Origin: Corallococcus carmarthensis
Lineage (GTDB): Bacteria > Myxococcota > Myxococcia > Myxococcales > Myxococcaceae
Reading direction: 5' to 3'
Length of the DNA: 64,000 nt
NCBI RefSeq assembly: GCF_003611695.1
Contig: NZ_RAWE01000019.1
Span: 1-64,000 of the forward strand
The notes beneath the pieces are model-generated. The model did no database searches, was not told the origin of the DNA, and saw only the letters and a list, made by a program, of their open reading frames with translations. Within the stretch, counting starts at the first letter, position 1. The number at the start of each line of letters is the position of its first letter. Shown one piece after another: positions 43,656-53,426 of this stretch. The position numbers and the translations under genes were made by a program.

Positions 43656-43966
43656 CAGGAAAGCCGGAGCGCACCGCAAGGGTTTCAGTGGGCCGACTTG
43701 CCGTGCCCCACACGGGTACTCCGTGTAGGTGACACAGGCGCCCTTGCAATGCATCCGGGGGGAGCGGAACTCGATACGAGAATACCACTACGAATGGGTT
43801 CTACCGAACTTGAACAAATTGCTCGAATCGCTCAAATTCGCCTGTCAGCTCTGCTTCCTGGTCTTCAGCACGCGCCCCGTCCTGCCTTGACTCCGCGAGT
43901 TCCATTCTCGGGACCGCTTGGGGTTCTGTCCGGGTTGGGGTGCCTCCCCGATTGCACGTACCCGCC
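43656..43966. promoter_or_regulatory. Divergent promoter region between NRPS and CmlA-like gene
   Basis: These 311 bases hold no convincing gene. Bases about 43765-43845 form an island distinctly richer in A+T than the rest of the window, with TTGAACAAATT (43810-43820) and a second CAAATT near 43833. It must serve leftward transcription of the 31.6-kb NRPS gene and rightward transcription of the hydroxylase gene. I could not fix -35/-10 boxes. The NRPS frame stays open to 43754, so part of this gap could be coding if translation starts there. Confidence 0.5.
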
Positions 43967-45568
43967 ATGACCGCTCCTCTGTATCGCCTCGCGGACGCCA
44001 CCCTCGTTGAACCGCTGGTCCAGGACTTCCAGGCCTGGTGGATGACGGTGGCGCCCATGCCCGCGAGCCTGCATCTGCAGGCCTATCTGCTGCCGCTGCT
44101 GAAGGCCTACCTGCAGACGCCGGACTTCCACGCGAAGGCGGCGAAGGATCCCGCGCTCAGCGGCAGCTCGTTCGTGGGCATCGCGCCCGAGCGCGCGGAC
44201 GAGGTGCGGGCGCTCATGCAGCGGATCACCGCCGAGCAGGACGACCGCATCAAGCTGGCGGAGGCGTTCGACGAGTTCCAGACGCAGCTGCTGGCGGAGG
44301 CGAAGGGCCAGTCCCTGGAGCCGCTGTACGCGCGGCTGCCGGAGCCGCTCAAGGGCGTGGTGGAGCTGGTGTACGACTACGTGAACCGCCCGTCGATGCG
44401 CGTGCACGAAGGCCTGCTGTACCGCGGGCGGCTCCACAAGACGGACCTCCAGTCGATGCGGATCCGCCGGCTGAAGGCGGACTCGGAGCGGGACTCGCTG
44501 CTCACCACGCCGCGCCTGCGCGAGCCGGGGCAGCTGGACTGGAAGGTGCCGTTCCACGACGAGCGCCTGGACAAGCTGTTCAGCCTGGACCTGGAGCCCC
44601 GGCCGCTGGAGTGGATCCGCGACGTGCTGGGCGACGCGGTGAAGTCCGACGCGGACCTGATGCCCCTGCTCACGGAGGCGCCGCAGACCGTTTCCGACAC
44701 CTGGAACGGGCCGGGGCCGCGCATCCGCTACGTGGGCCACGCGTGCGTGCTGGTGGAGTGGAAGGGCACGTCCATCCTCGTCGACGCGGTGGTGCCGGTG
44801 CGGCCGGAGAAGATGGGGCCGCTGGAGCGCATGTCCTTCGCGGACCTGCCCCGCCGCATCGACTACGTGCTCATCACCCACAGCCACCCGGATCACCTGG
44901 ACATCGAAACGCTGCTGCGCCTGCGCCACCGCGTCGGCACGCTGATGGTGCCGCGCTCCAGCGGCGCCCTGGCGGGTGACTACTCACCGCGGCTGTTGGG
45001 CAAGGCGCTGGGCTACCGCAACGTGCTGGAGCCCTACTTCTACGAATCCCTGCCACTGCCGGACGGAGAGATCATCGCCGCGCCGTTCATGGGCGAGCAC
45101 GGCGACGTGGCCCACGCCAAGACGGCGTGGATCATCCGCACGGGCGAAGAGCGCGTGTTCTTCTCCGCCGACTCCATGTGCGTGGATGAGACGACGTACC
45201 GCGACCTGCGCAACACGGTGGGCCCGCTGCACACGGTCTTCATGAACACGGAGATCGAAGGCGCGCCGCACACGTGGATGATGGAGGGCTTCTTCCCCAA
45301 GAAGCGCGACCGCAAGCTGGAGAAGAACCGCCGGTGCCGCGGCAGCAACTCCACGGAGGGCCTGCGCCTGCTGGAGCTCGTGGGCGCGAAGCGGCTCTTC
45401 AACTACGCCATGGGCCTGGAGCCCTGGATGGAGCACATCATCGGGCCCGCCGCCACGCCGGAGACGCCCCGCATGAAGGAGTCCGATCTGCTCCTCGCCA
45501 CCGCCCGCGAGCGCGGCCTCCAGGCCGAGCGGCTCCAGGGCGCGCAGCAGGTCCACCTCAAGGGCTGA
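43967..45568 (+). CDS. CmlA-type di-iron beta-hydroxylase acting on carrier-bound amino acid
   Basis: This protein of 533 residues has a metallo-beta-lactamase-fold C-terminal half and a long N-terminal domain, the layout of CmlA, the non-heme di-iron oxygenase that beta-hydroxylates an NRPS-bound amino acid in chloramphenicol synthesis (532 residues, as I recall). With the ATG at 43967, THSHPDH puts His305, His307, Asp309 and His310 exactly at the CmlA ligand positions I remember. Glu377 (in GEHGD) is the CmlA-specific ligand that replaces a lactamase histidine, and an Asp (402, in FSADSMC) matches the bridging Asp. This agreement also supports the chosen start. It is divergent from the giant NRPS gene across 311 bases, so the likely substrate is an aminoacyl residue on one of that enzyme's carriers, perhaps the Phe or other aromatic one. 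Electron donors are not encoded nearby. Confidence 0.85.
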   Translation: MTAPLYRLADATLVEPLVQDFQAWWMTVAPMPASLHLQAYLLPLLKAYLQTPDFHAKAAKDPALSGSSFVGIAPERADEVRALMQRITAEQDDRIKLAEAFDEFQTQLLAEAKGQSLEPLYARLPEPLKGVVELVYDYVNRPSMRVHEGLLYRGRLHKTDLQSMRIRRLKADSERDSLLTTPRLREPGQLDWKVPFHDERLDKLFSLDLEPRPLEWIRDVLGDAVKSDADLMPLLTEAPQTVSDTWNGPGPRIRYVGHACVLVEWKGTSILVDAVVPVRPEKMGPLERMSFADLPRRIDYVLITHSHPDHLDIETLLRLRHRVGTLMVPRSSGALAGDYSPRLLGKALGYRNVLEPYFYESLPLPDGEIIAAPFMGEHGDVAHAKTAWIIRTGEERVFFSADSMCVDETTYRDLRNTVGPLHTVFMNTEIEGAPHTWMMEGFFPKKRDRKLEKNRRCRGSNSTEGLRLLELVGAKRLFNYAMGLEPWMEHIIGPAATPETPRMKESDLLLATARERGLQAERLQGAQQVHLKG

Positions 45569-45582
45569 CGCGGACCGGGCGC

Positions 45583-45601
45583 AGGGCGGCCTGGCCGCCC
45601 T
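45583..45601 (+). terminator. Weak terminator-like hairpin after the CmlA-like gene
   Basis: AGGGCGG (45583-45589) pairs with CCGCCCT (45595-45601) around a 5-base loop, 14 bases after the stop codon. The following bases (TCCCTCGTG) are only slightly T-rich, so termination here is plausible but not certain. Confidence 0.35.
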
Positions 45602-45655
45602 TCCCTCGTGTACGTGACGCTCGACGGGGCGGATCCAATCGGTATGCTCCGGAAC

Positions 45656-46663
45656 ATGAGGAATCCCCGGAAAGAAACCCTCGCGTTCATCGTGGTCACG
45701 CTCGCGGTGAGCTGGGCGATGGCCACGCTCTTTCTGGTGGGCGGAGAGAAGTCTCCGTGGCTGATGCGCTGGATGATGTGCGTGCCCGGCATCGTGGGGC
45801 TCGGGTGCTCGTGGTTCTTCCGCCGCGAGCCTCCGTCCGCGGTGGGCTTCGCGTTCCCCGGCTGGAAGTGGTGGTTCGTGGGGCTGGCGCTGCCGCTGGC
45901 GTACGGCGCCGTGATCACCCCGCTGGCCTACGCGATCCGGTTCGTGACCGGGGACGCGGCGTTCATCCAGTACCAGCCCCAGCTGCTCAAGGGGCCGTTC
46001 GGGGTCACGGGCCTGGCGACGGTGCCGGTGATGATCCTCTTCTTCTGGGCGCTGACGGTGACGTGGTGGCTGGCCGCGGCGTCCGTGCGCTGGCGCTGGG
46101 TGGAGAAGCTGGGCGCGAAGCTGCCCGAGCGCTGGCGGTGGCTGCGGTTCGGACTGGCGGCGCTGGTGTGGTGGCCCGTCGTCGGCTTTGGCGTCCCCAG
46201 CGAGCTGGGTGAAGAGGTGGGTTGGCGCGGGACGCTGGTGCGCTGGTGGATGCACCGCCCGGGCGTGGCCGCGGCCATCACCATGCCGGTGTGGGCCGCC
46301 TTCCACCTGCCCCTCATCTTCTCCTCCACGCAGCGCGGTCACGTGGCGCAGAACGTGACGTTCCTCCTGTCCATCGCCGTGGCCGCGGTGGTGTTCGCGC
46401 AGCTCTACATGGCGTCGCGCTCCATCTGGCCGCCCGCGCTCTTCCACATCAGCTGGAACCTCATCAACCCGCTCCTCTTCGGCAGCGTCTACAACGGGCG
46501 GCCGGGGCTCTTCGGCGGTCAGGTCTGGGTCTTCAACGGCGAGGGCGTCTTCGGCATGGTGCTCAACGGACTGGTCGCCGCATGGCTCTTCCGCCACTGG
46601 CGGCGCAGCGCCCGGAACGCGGAGCGCGCCGTGATGCCGGAGCCCGCCGCCACGCCCGCCTGA
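45656..46663 (+). CDS. CPBP-family (CAAX-like) intramembrane metalloprotease
   Basis: This multi-pass membrane protein of about 335 residues belongs to the CPBP family, relatives of the Rce1 CAAX protease. The family motifs are visible: EExxxR as GEEVGWRG, FHLPL in the next conserved helix, and FHISWN in the last. Helices include FIVVTLAVSWAMATLFLV near the N-terminus and VPVMILFFWALTVTWWLA. I chose the ATG at 45656 (MRNPRKETLAF), which leaves a short charged head before the first helix; ATG 45644 is an alternative. Bacterial CPBP proteins take part in peptide maturation or self-immunity, but this one may simply be a neighbour of the CmlA-like gene, 87 bases downstream of it. Confidence 0.82.
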   Translation: MRNPRKETLAFIVVTLAVSWAMATLFLVGGEKSPWLMRWMMCVPGIVGLGCSWFFRREPPSAVGFAFPGWKWWFVGLALPLAYGAVITPLAYAIRFVTGDAAFIQYQPQLLKGPFGVTGLATVPVMILFFWALTVTWWLAAASVRWRWVEKLGAKLPERWRWLRFGLAALVWWPVVGFGVPSELGEEVGWRGTLVRWWMHRPGVAAAITMPVWAAFHLPLIFSSTQRGHVAQNVTFLLSIAVAAVVFAQLYMASRSIWPPALFHISWNLINPLLFGSVYNGRPGLFGGQVWVFNGEGVFGMVLNGLVAAWLFRHWRRSARNAERAVMPEPAATPA

Positions 46664-46739
46664 GGCCTTGCGGCCCGCCGAGCGCAGGCTTTTCCGAATG
46701 TGACATCCCGGGTGGGCTCCAGTTACTCTCGCGCGCGAG

Positions 46740-47219
46740 ATGACTCCTGCCGTCAGGGCCGACATGGAAGCACGTGCCGACCGCGCCCTGCGCCGGGGTG
46801 AGCTGGCGGAAGCGTTCGAGCTGTTCGAGCACCTGCTCGCCGCCTTTCCGCGCGAGGAAGCGCTGGCCGTCAAGCTGGCCCACCTGCGCGACAGCCTCCA
46901 GCCGGAGGAGCTCCAGCTCCTGAAGAACCGCGTGCGGGAGCCCCAGCGCCTCCCGCTGGGCCCCGTGTCGCCCATGCAGGAGGGCGAGCGCCTCTTCCAC
47001 CTGGGCGACTACGTGGGCGCCGCCGCCGCGTACCGCCGGGCACTGCAGGAGCGCCCCGGCAACGAGCTGGTGCTGGAGCGGCTGGAGGAGCTGTACCGGA
47101 TGGCCCGCGAGATGCCCGTGCAGTCCCCCACGGACCGGGCCCTTCCCGCGCAGAAGGAGGACCGGCTCCAGGCCCTCCTGGACCGGCTGGCCTCCCGGCG
47201 TCGCCTCAAGCGCGACTGA
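46740..47219 (+). CDS. Small TPR-like protein
   Basis: This 159-residue soluble protein consists mainly of amphipathic helices. Two tetratricopeptide-like hairpins are visible: RALRRGELAEAFELFEHLLA at about residues 15-35, and EGERLFHLGDYVGAAAAYRR at about 81-100, followed by ALQERPGN. The tail is basic (RLASRRRLKRD). No signal peptide or enzymatic motif is present, so a scaffold role is likely. It lies 76 bases after the CPBP gene and 154 bases before the phosphofructokinase gene, on the same strand. I do not recognise a specific family. Confidence 0.68.
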   Translation: MTPAVRADMEARADRALRRGELAEAFELFEHLLAAFPREEALAVKLAHLRDSLQPEELQLLKNRVREPQRLPLGPVSPMQEGERLFHLGDYVGAAAAYRRALQERPGNELVLERLEELYRMAREMPVQSPTDRALPAQKEDRLQALLDRLASRRRLKRD

Positions 47220-47373
47220 GGGGTCGCCCCCGCGTCCTTGCGAGCGCGGATCCGACGTCACCGCTGATTCGTGCGTTGCGCCCCCCTGGGGTGGCACCTA
47301 CAATCCGCACCGACGTTGCTGTCATAGTGTCGCCCGTTCCCACTGACACCCGCGTCCGACTTTCTTCGCTCCT

Positions 47374-48471
47374 ATGGCCCGACCTCTTCGACTCGGCGTC
47401 CTCACCGGTGGTGGTGACTGCCCGGGACTCAATGCGCTCATCCGTGGCCTCGTCCGTCGGGGCGTGCACGAGTTCGGCCATTCGTTCGTGGGCATCGAGA
47501 ACGGCTACATGGGGCTGGTGGAGCCGGAGCTCGTCCGCCCGCTCGGGGTGGAGGACACGCGCGGCATCCTGCCCAAGGGCGGCACCATCCTGGGCACGTC
47601 CAACAAGGCGAACCCGTTCTCCTACCCGGTGCGTGAGGCTTCCGGCTGGGTGGACAAGGACGTGTCGGATGGCGTCCTGCGCCGCTGCGAGGAGCTGCGG
47701 CTGGACGGGCTGGTGGCCATTGGCGGGGATGGCACGCTGTCCATCGCGCACCAGCTGGCGGGCAAGGGACTGAAGGTCGTCGGGTGTCCGAAGACCATCG
47801 ACAACGACCTGTCGGGCACGGATCAGACGTTCGGGTTCGACACCGCGCGGCTCATCGTCACGGAGGCGCTGGACCGGCTGCACTCCACGGCGGAGTCGCA
47901 TGACCGCGTGATGGTGCTGGAGGTCATGGGCCGCCACGCGGGCTTCCTCACGCTGGACAGCGGCATCGCGGGCGGCGCGGACGTCATCCTCATCCCGGAG
48001 ATTCCCTACCGCGTGGAGTCCGTGCTGGAGACGCTGAGGCGCCGGGCCACGCGGCGGCGCAGCTTCTCCATCATCGCCATCTCCGAAGGCGCGTATCCGG
48101 AAGGGGGCGCGCTGTCCGTGCTGGCGCAGGCCGCGGACATCCCGGGCCGGGGCGTGGTGCGGCTGGGCGGCTCCGGCAAGGTGTGCGCGGACCTGCTCGC
48201 GAGCCACATCGAGGCGGAGATCCGGGTCACGGTGCTGGGCCACCTGCAGCGCGGCGGCAGCCCCAGCGCGGCGGACCGGCTTCTGGCCACGCGCTATGGG
48301 TGCAAGGTGCTGGACCTGGTGCGGGACGGCCAGTGGGGCCACATGGTGGCGCTCAGGAACAACGACATCATCGCCGTGCCGTTGAGCGAGTCTCGCAAGG
48401 AGCGACGGGTGGACGTCCAGGGAGACCTGGTGCGGTTCGCGCGGAGCATGGGCATCGGGTTCGGGGATTGA
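47374..48471 (+). CDS. pfkA: 6-phosphofructokinase
   Basis: This 365-residue cytosolic enzyme phosphorylates fructose 6-phosphate to fructose 1,6-bisphosphate, the committed step of glycolysis. The N-terminal nucleotide loop is LTGGGDCPGLN. GGDGT (residues 117-121) has Gly, not Asp, at the position that separates ATP- from pyrophosphate-dependent enzymes, which predicts ATP use. Catalytic PKTIDNDL, the sugar-phosphate segment MGRHAGF and the RGG of LGHLQRGGSP are all present. PKTIDND, with Lys instead of the E. coli Gly, places it in the mixed clade that also holds pyrophosphate enzymes. The next gene, 21 bases downstream, is a Pkn4-like kinase. In M. xanthus Pfk is phosphorylated and activated by Pkn4 from the same operon, so the same control is likely here. 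Confidence 0.93.
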   Translation: MARPLRLGVLTGGGDCPGLNALIRGLVRRGVHEFGHSFVGIENGYMGLVEPELVRPLGVEDTRGILPKGGTILGTSNKANPFSYPVREASGWVDKDVSDGVLRRCEELRLDGLVAIGGDGTLSIAHQLAGKGLKVVGCPKTIDNDLSGTDQTFGFDTARLIVTEALDRLHSTAESHDRVMVLEVMGRHAGFLTLDSGIAGGADVILIPEIPYRVESVLETLRRRATRRRSFSIIAISEGAYPEGGALSVLAQAADIPGRGVVRLGGSGKVCADLLASHIEAEIRVTVLGHLQRGGSPSAADRLLATRYGCKVLDLVRDGQWGHMVALRNNDIIAVPLSESRKERRVDVQGDLVRFARSMGIGFGD

Positions 48472-48492
48472 GGGGAGTGCGCCGCTAACGCC

Positions 48493-50487
48493 ATGTCGCT
48501 CGTCGGCCGCCATATCGGTCGCTATCGCATCCTGGAGGAGCTGGGCTCCGGGGGCATGAGCGTCGTGTACAAGGGCCTGGACACGGCCCTGGACCGCGAG
48601 GTCGCGGTCAAGGTGCTGCACCCGCACCTGGCCGGCAAGGACGAGTCGCGCCGCCGGCTCGCGCGCGAGGCCCGCGCGGTGGCCAAGCTGCACCACCCCA
48701 ACATCCTGGAGGTGTTCGACTTCTCCTCGGCGGAGGCGCACGACGCCTTCATCGTCACCGAGTACATCCGCGGCCGGACGCTCAAGACGTACCTGGATGA
48801 AGGCCCGCTGGAGCCGCCGGAGCTGGCGGCGATGATCATCCACGAGCTGGCGGCGGCGCTGGCGCACGCGCACGAGGCGGGCGTCATCCACCGCGACCTG
48901 AAGCCGGAGAACGTCATGGTGCGCGAGGACGGGGTCCTCAAGCTCATGGACTTCGGCATCGCGCGGCTGCTGGACATCGAGGACCGGATGACGGTGACGG
49001 GCGCGCTGGTGGGTTCGCCCGCGCACATGTCCCCGGAGATCATCGAAGGCCTGGAGGCCGGACCGGAGGCGGACGTCTTCAGCCTGGGGATCATGTTCTA
49101 CGCGCTGATGACGGGCCGGCTGCCGTTCACCGCGTCGAACACCACCGCGACGCTGAAGCGCATCCTGGACGGAGCCTACGAGGACCCGCGCCGCCGCGTG
49201 CCCGCGCTGTCGGACGAGCTGGCGGAGATCTGCGCGACGTGCCTCCAGCGCGACCCCGCGCGGCGCTATCCCAACGCGGGGAAGCTGCGCGACGCGCTGG
49301 CGGATGCGCTCGCGGGGCTGGGCTTCTCGCGCGTGGGCGAGGAGCTGATTTCGTTCTTCGCGGATCCGCCGTCGTACCAGCGGCTCGCGCGCCAGCGCAT
49401 CGTCGCGGCGCTGCTGGAGCGCGGGGAGCGGCAGCTCGCGGAGAAGCGGACGCCGCGCGCGCTGGCGTGCCTCAACCATGTGCTCGCGCTGGACGCGACG
49501 AACGAGCGGGCGTTGGGGTTGCTCAAGACCATCCAGCGTCAGCAGCGGCAGCGCACGTGGCGCAGGCGCGGCATCCGCGCAGGCATTGGAGCGGGCGTGG
49601 CGCTCGCGCTGGGGTTGGGCGGCTGGCAGCTGTACCGGATGAACGCGAGCGCGCCCGAGACGCCGAAGGAGGAAGCAACGGCTCCGAGCGCCGGGGGCCC
49701 CGGCACGAAGGCCGCGAACGGTCCGAGCGGGCTCCCCACGGGTTCACCTCCTCCGGCGGATACCGCTGCGTCCAACGGCGCGCAGGACACGGGCGATGTG
49801 CCGGCCACTCCCAACGGCGCACAGGCCACGAACCCCTCGGGCACGCCCAACGGCCCGCGCCCCACTGGCGCGCAGGGCACGGGCGGCACCGGCACGGGCA
49901 CGCCCGGCCGCGACGCTCTCATTCCTCCCGAAACCAACCCGCGCCTCCCCTCCTCCCCGGATCGCGCGGCGCGCCCCACGGTGGTCGCCAGCCTCGACGC
50001 GCAGGACGACTCCAAGCACGCGCGCAACGGCCGGCTCCCGGTGTCCATCCTCGTGCGCCCCTACGGCTCCATCCGTGTGGACGACGGCCCCGCCGGCACG
50101 CAGCAGCTCTCGCAGCACGACGTGCACCTGTCTCCGGGCCCGCACACCATCACCGTCTCCTGCGGCTACTGCGAGGACGCCACGGAGACCATCGACGTGA
50201 AGCCGGACGGCGAGAACGTGTTCCGCCTGCGCGCCCTGCTGAGGTCCTCGCAGCTCGCGCTGGACTACCAGCCGCCGGACGCCACCGTGCGCGTGGGCGA
50301 CGTGGAGCGCACCGCGCACGACAGCCTCCAGCACCCCTTCGACGTCCGCTCGCCCCGGGGACCCGCCAGCTTCCAGCACCGCGTGGAGGTGGAGATCTCC
50401 TCCCCCGGCTACAAGACCGAGAAGCGCGTCGTCCTGCTGGAGCCCGGCAAGCCCACCACCCTGCGCGGGAACCTGGCGCCCGAATGA
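48493..50487 (+). CDS. pkn4: Membrane Ser/Thr protein kinase, Pkn4-like
   Basis: This 664-residue protein has an N-terminal Hanks-type kinase domain (residues about 10-275): glycine loop LGSGGMSVVYKG, lysine in VAVKVL, catalytic HRDLKPEN at about 133, DFG and an APE-like SPE (GSPAHMSPE). A linker follows, then one transmembrane segment (GIRAGIGAGVALALGLGGW, about 360-380), a Pro/Gly/Thr-rich stretch and an extracytoplasmic C-terminal domain with PEGA-like beta repeats (LVRPYGSIRVDDGPAG). Direct linkage to pfk matches the M. xanthus pfk-pkn4 operon, where the kinase activates phosphofructokinase during glycogen use in development. Its stop overlaps the next start in ATGA. The orthology is inferred from domain layout and position. 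Confidence 0.85.
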   Translation: MSLVGRHIGRYRILEELGSGGMSVVYKGLDTALDREVAVKVLHPHLAGKDESRRRLAREARAVAKLHHPNILEVFDFSSAEAHDAFIVTEYIRGRTLKTYLDEGPLEPPELAAMIIHELAAALAHAHEAGVIHRDLKPENVMVREDGVLKLMDFGIARLLDIEDRMTVTGALVGSPAHMSPEIIEGLEAGPEADVFSLGIMFYALMTGRLPFTASNTTATLKRILDGAYEDPRRRVPALSDELAEICATCLQRDPARRYPNAGKLRDALADALAGLGFSRVGEELISFFADPPSYQRLARQRIVAALLERGERQLAEKRTPRALACLNHVLALDATNERALGLLKTIQRQQRQRTWRRRGIRAGIGAGVALALGLGGWQLYRMNASAPETPKEEATAPSAGGPGTKAANGPSGLPTGSPPPADTAASNGAQDTGDVPATPNGAQATNPSGTPNGPRPTGAQGTGGTGTGTPGRDALIPPETNPRLPSSPDRAARPTVVASLDAQDDSKHARNGRLPVSILVRPYGSIRVDDGPAGTQQLSQHDVHLSPGPHTITVSCGYCEDATETIDVKPDGENVFRLRALLRSSQLALDYQPPDATVRVGDVERTAHDSLQHPFDVRSPRGPASFQHRVEVEISSPGYKTEKRVVLLEPGKPTTLRGNLAPE

Positions 50488-51482
50488 GCCGAGGCCCGCT
50501 GCTGCTCATCGCGCTGTTCGCCCTGGCCCTGCTCGGCCCGGCGTCCGTGCGCGCCCAGGTACCCAACGGCGCGGATCCGGAGGTCGCCGCCCTGCGCTCG
50601 TCCTTCGAATACGGCAAGTACGCCGAGGTGCTGGAGCGCGCCGGTCAGCGCATCGACCGCGGTGACCTGCCCGAAGAGGACCTCGTGGAGCTGCACAAGC
50701 TCGCGGGCCTGTCCGCCTTCAACCTCAACAAGACGGACGAAGCCGAACGCCACCTGCGCGCCGTGCTCCGGCTGGACCCCGACTTCAGCCTGGACCCCTT
50801 CGTCGTCCCGCCCCCGGCCGTCGCCTACTTCGAGGACCTCAAGAACCAGATGTCCGGCGAGCGCGATTTCCTCCGCCAGGAACAGCGCCTGCGCGTGGAG
50901 CGCGAGAAGGCCGAACAGGAGCGCCGGGAACAGGAGCGCGTCGCCCTGGAGACGCAGCGCCGCCGCGCGGAGGAGCTGGCCCGCCAGGTCACCGTGCGCA
51001 CCGTGGAGAAGCGCAACTTCCTGGTCAACTTCGTCCCCTTCGGCGCCGGCCAGTTCCAGCAGGGCCGCAACGGCATGGGCATCGCCTTCGCGGCCACCGA
51101 AGGCGCCATGGCCATCACCAGCATCATCGCGTTCTTCGCGTACGACTCGCTCTTCGAGCAGCGGTTCGTGAACCTGGACAACGTGCTGGACGAGGACGGC
51201 CGCGCGTCCATCCCGGTGCGCTACATCCCCACGGACCGCGCCCGGCAGGCGGACACCTGGCAGCTGCTCAAGCTCGCGTCCGCGACCGGCTTCTACACCG
51301 TCTACACCCTGGGCGTGGTGGACGCCGTCTACCACCACGAGGACCAGGTGGTGACCAGCACCACCGTGGAGTCCCGCCCCGAACCGAAGCCCTCTCCTTC
51401 CGTCTCCCAGGCCGCGCCGCCGCGCGTGCGGCTGTACTCCACCCGTGGTGGGCTGGGCGCCGGCTTCTCCCTGACGTTCTAG
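50484..51482 (+). CDS. Exported TPR/coiled-coil membrane protein
   Basis: This 332-residue protein begins with a signal peptide (MSRGPLLLIALFALALLG, probable cleavage after SVRA). Residues about 30-110 hold TPR-like helices (FNLNKTDEAERHLRAVLRLD), and then a highly charged coiled coil of R/E repeats (about 125-175). A hydrophobic region (MAITSIIAFFAYDSLF and GFYTVYTLGVVDAVYH) follows, so it is probably anchored in a membrane from the periplasmic side. The ATG at 50484 overlaps the pkn4 stop by 4 bases, which strongly suggests translational coupling. It may assemble with the outer part of Pkn4. No named family is recognised. Confidence 0.78.
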   Translation: MSRGPLLLIALFALALLGPASVRAQVPNGADPEVAALRSSFEYGKYAEVLERAGQRIDRGDLPEEDLVELHKLAGLSAFNLNKTDEAERHLRAVLRLDPDFSLDPFVVPPPAVAYFEDLKNQMSGERDFLRQEQRLRVEREKAEQERREQERVALETQRRRAEELARQVTVRTVEKRNFLVNFVPFGAGQFQQGRNGMGIAFAATEGAMAITSIIAFFAYDSLFEQRFVNLDNVLDEDGRASIPVRYIPTDRARQADTWQLLKLASATGFYTVYTLGVVDAVYHHEDQVVTSTTVESRPEPKPSPSVSQAAPPRVRLYSTRGGLGAGFSLTF

Positions 51483-51505
51483 CCCCAGAAACCCAAAGTC
51501 CGCCC

Positions 51506-53404
<1,899 letters not shown>

Positions 53405-53426
53405 GGTTCCCGTAGGTAGCCACGCC

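Noticed and set aside
12069-43655. Repeated words in the NRPS gene considered as CRISPR or mobile-element repeats
   Set aside because: All repeats are in frame and correspond to conserved NRPS motifs or duplicated modules. There are no short regularly spaced repeats with unique spacers and no transposase.
43656-43754. NRPS start at ATG 43754
   Set aside because: The 33 extra residues (MHCKGACVTYTEY...) do not resemble a FAAL N-terminus and no ribosome-binding site precedes them; still possible, so noted in the gene entry.
49239-50483. Extension of the exported TPR/coiled-coil protein upstream to 49239
   Set aside because: That stretch is a shadow of pkn4; the real start is the ATG at 50484, followed by a clear signal peptide.
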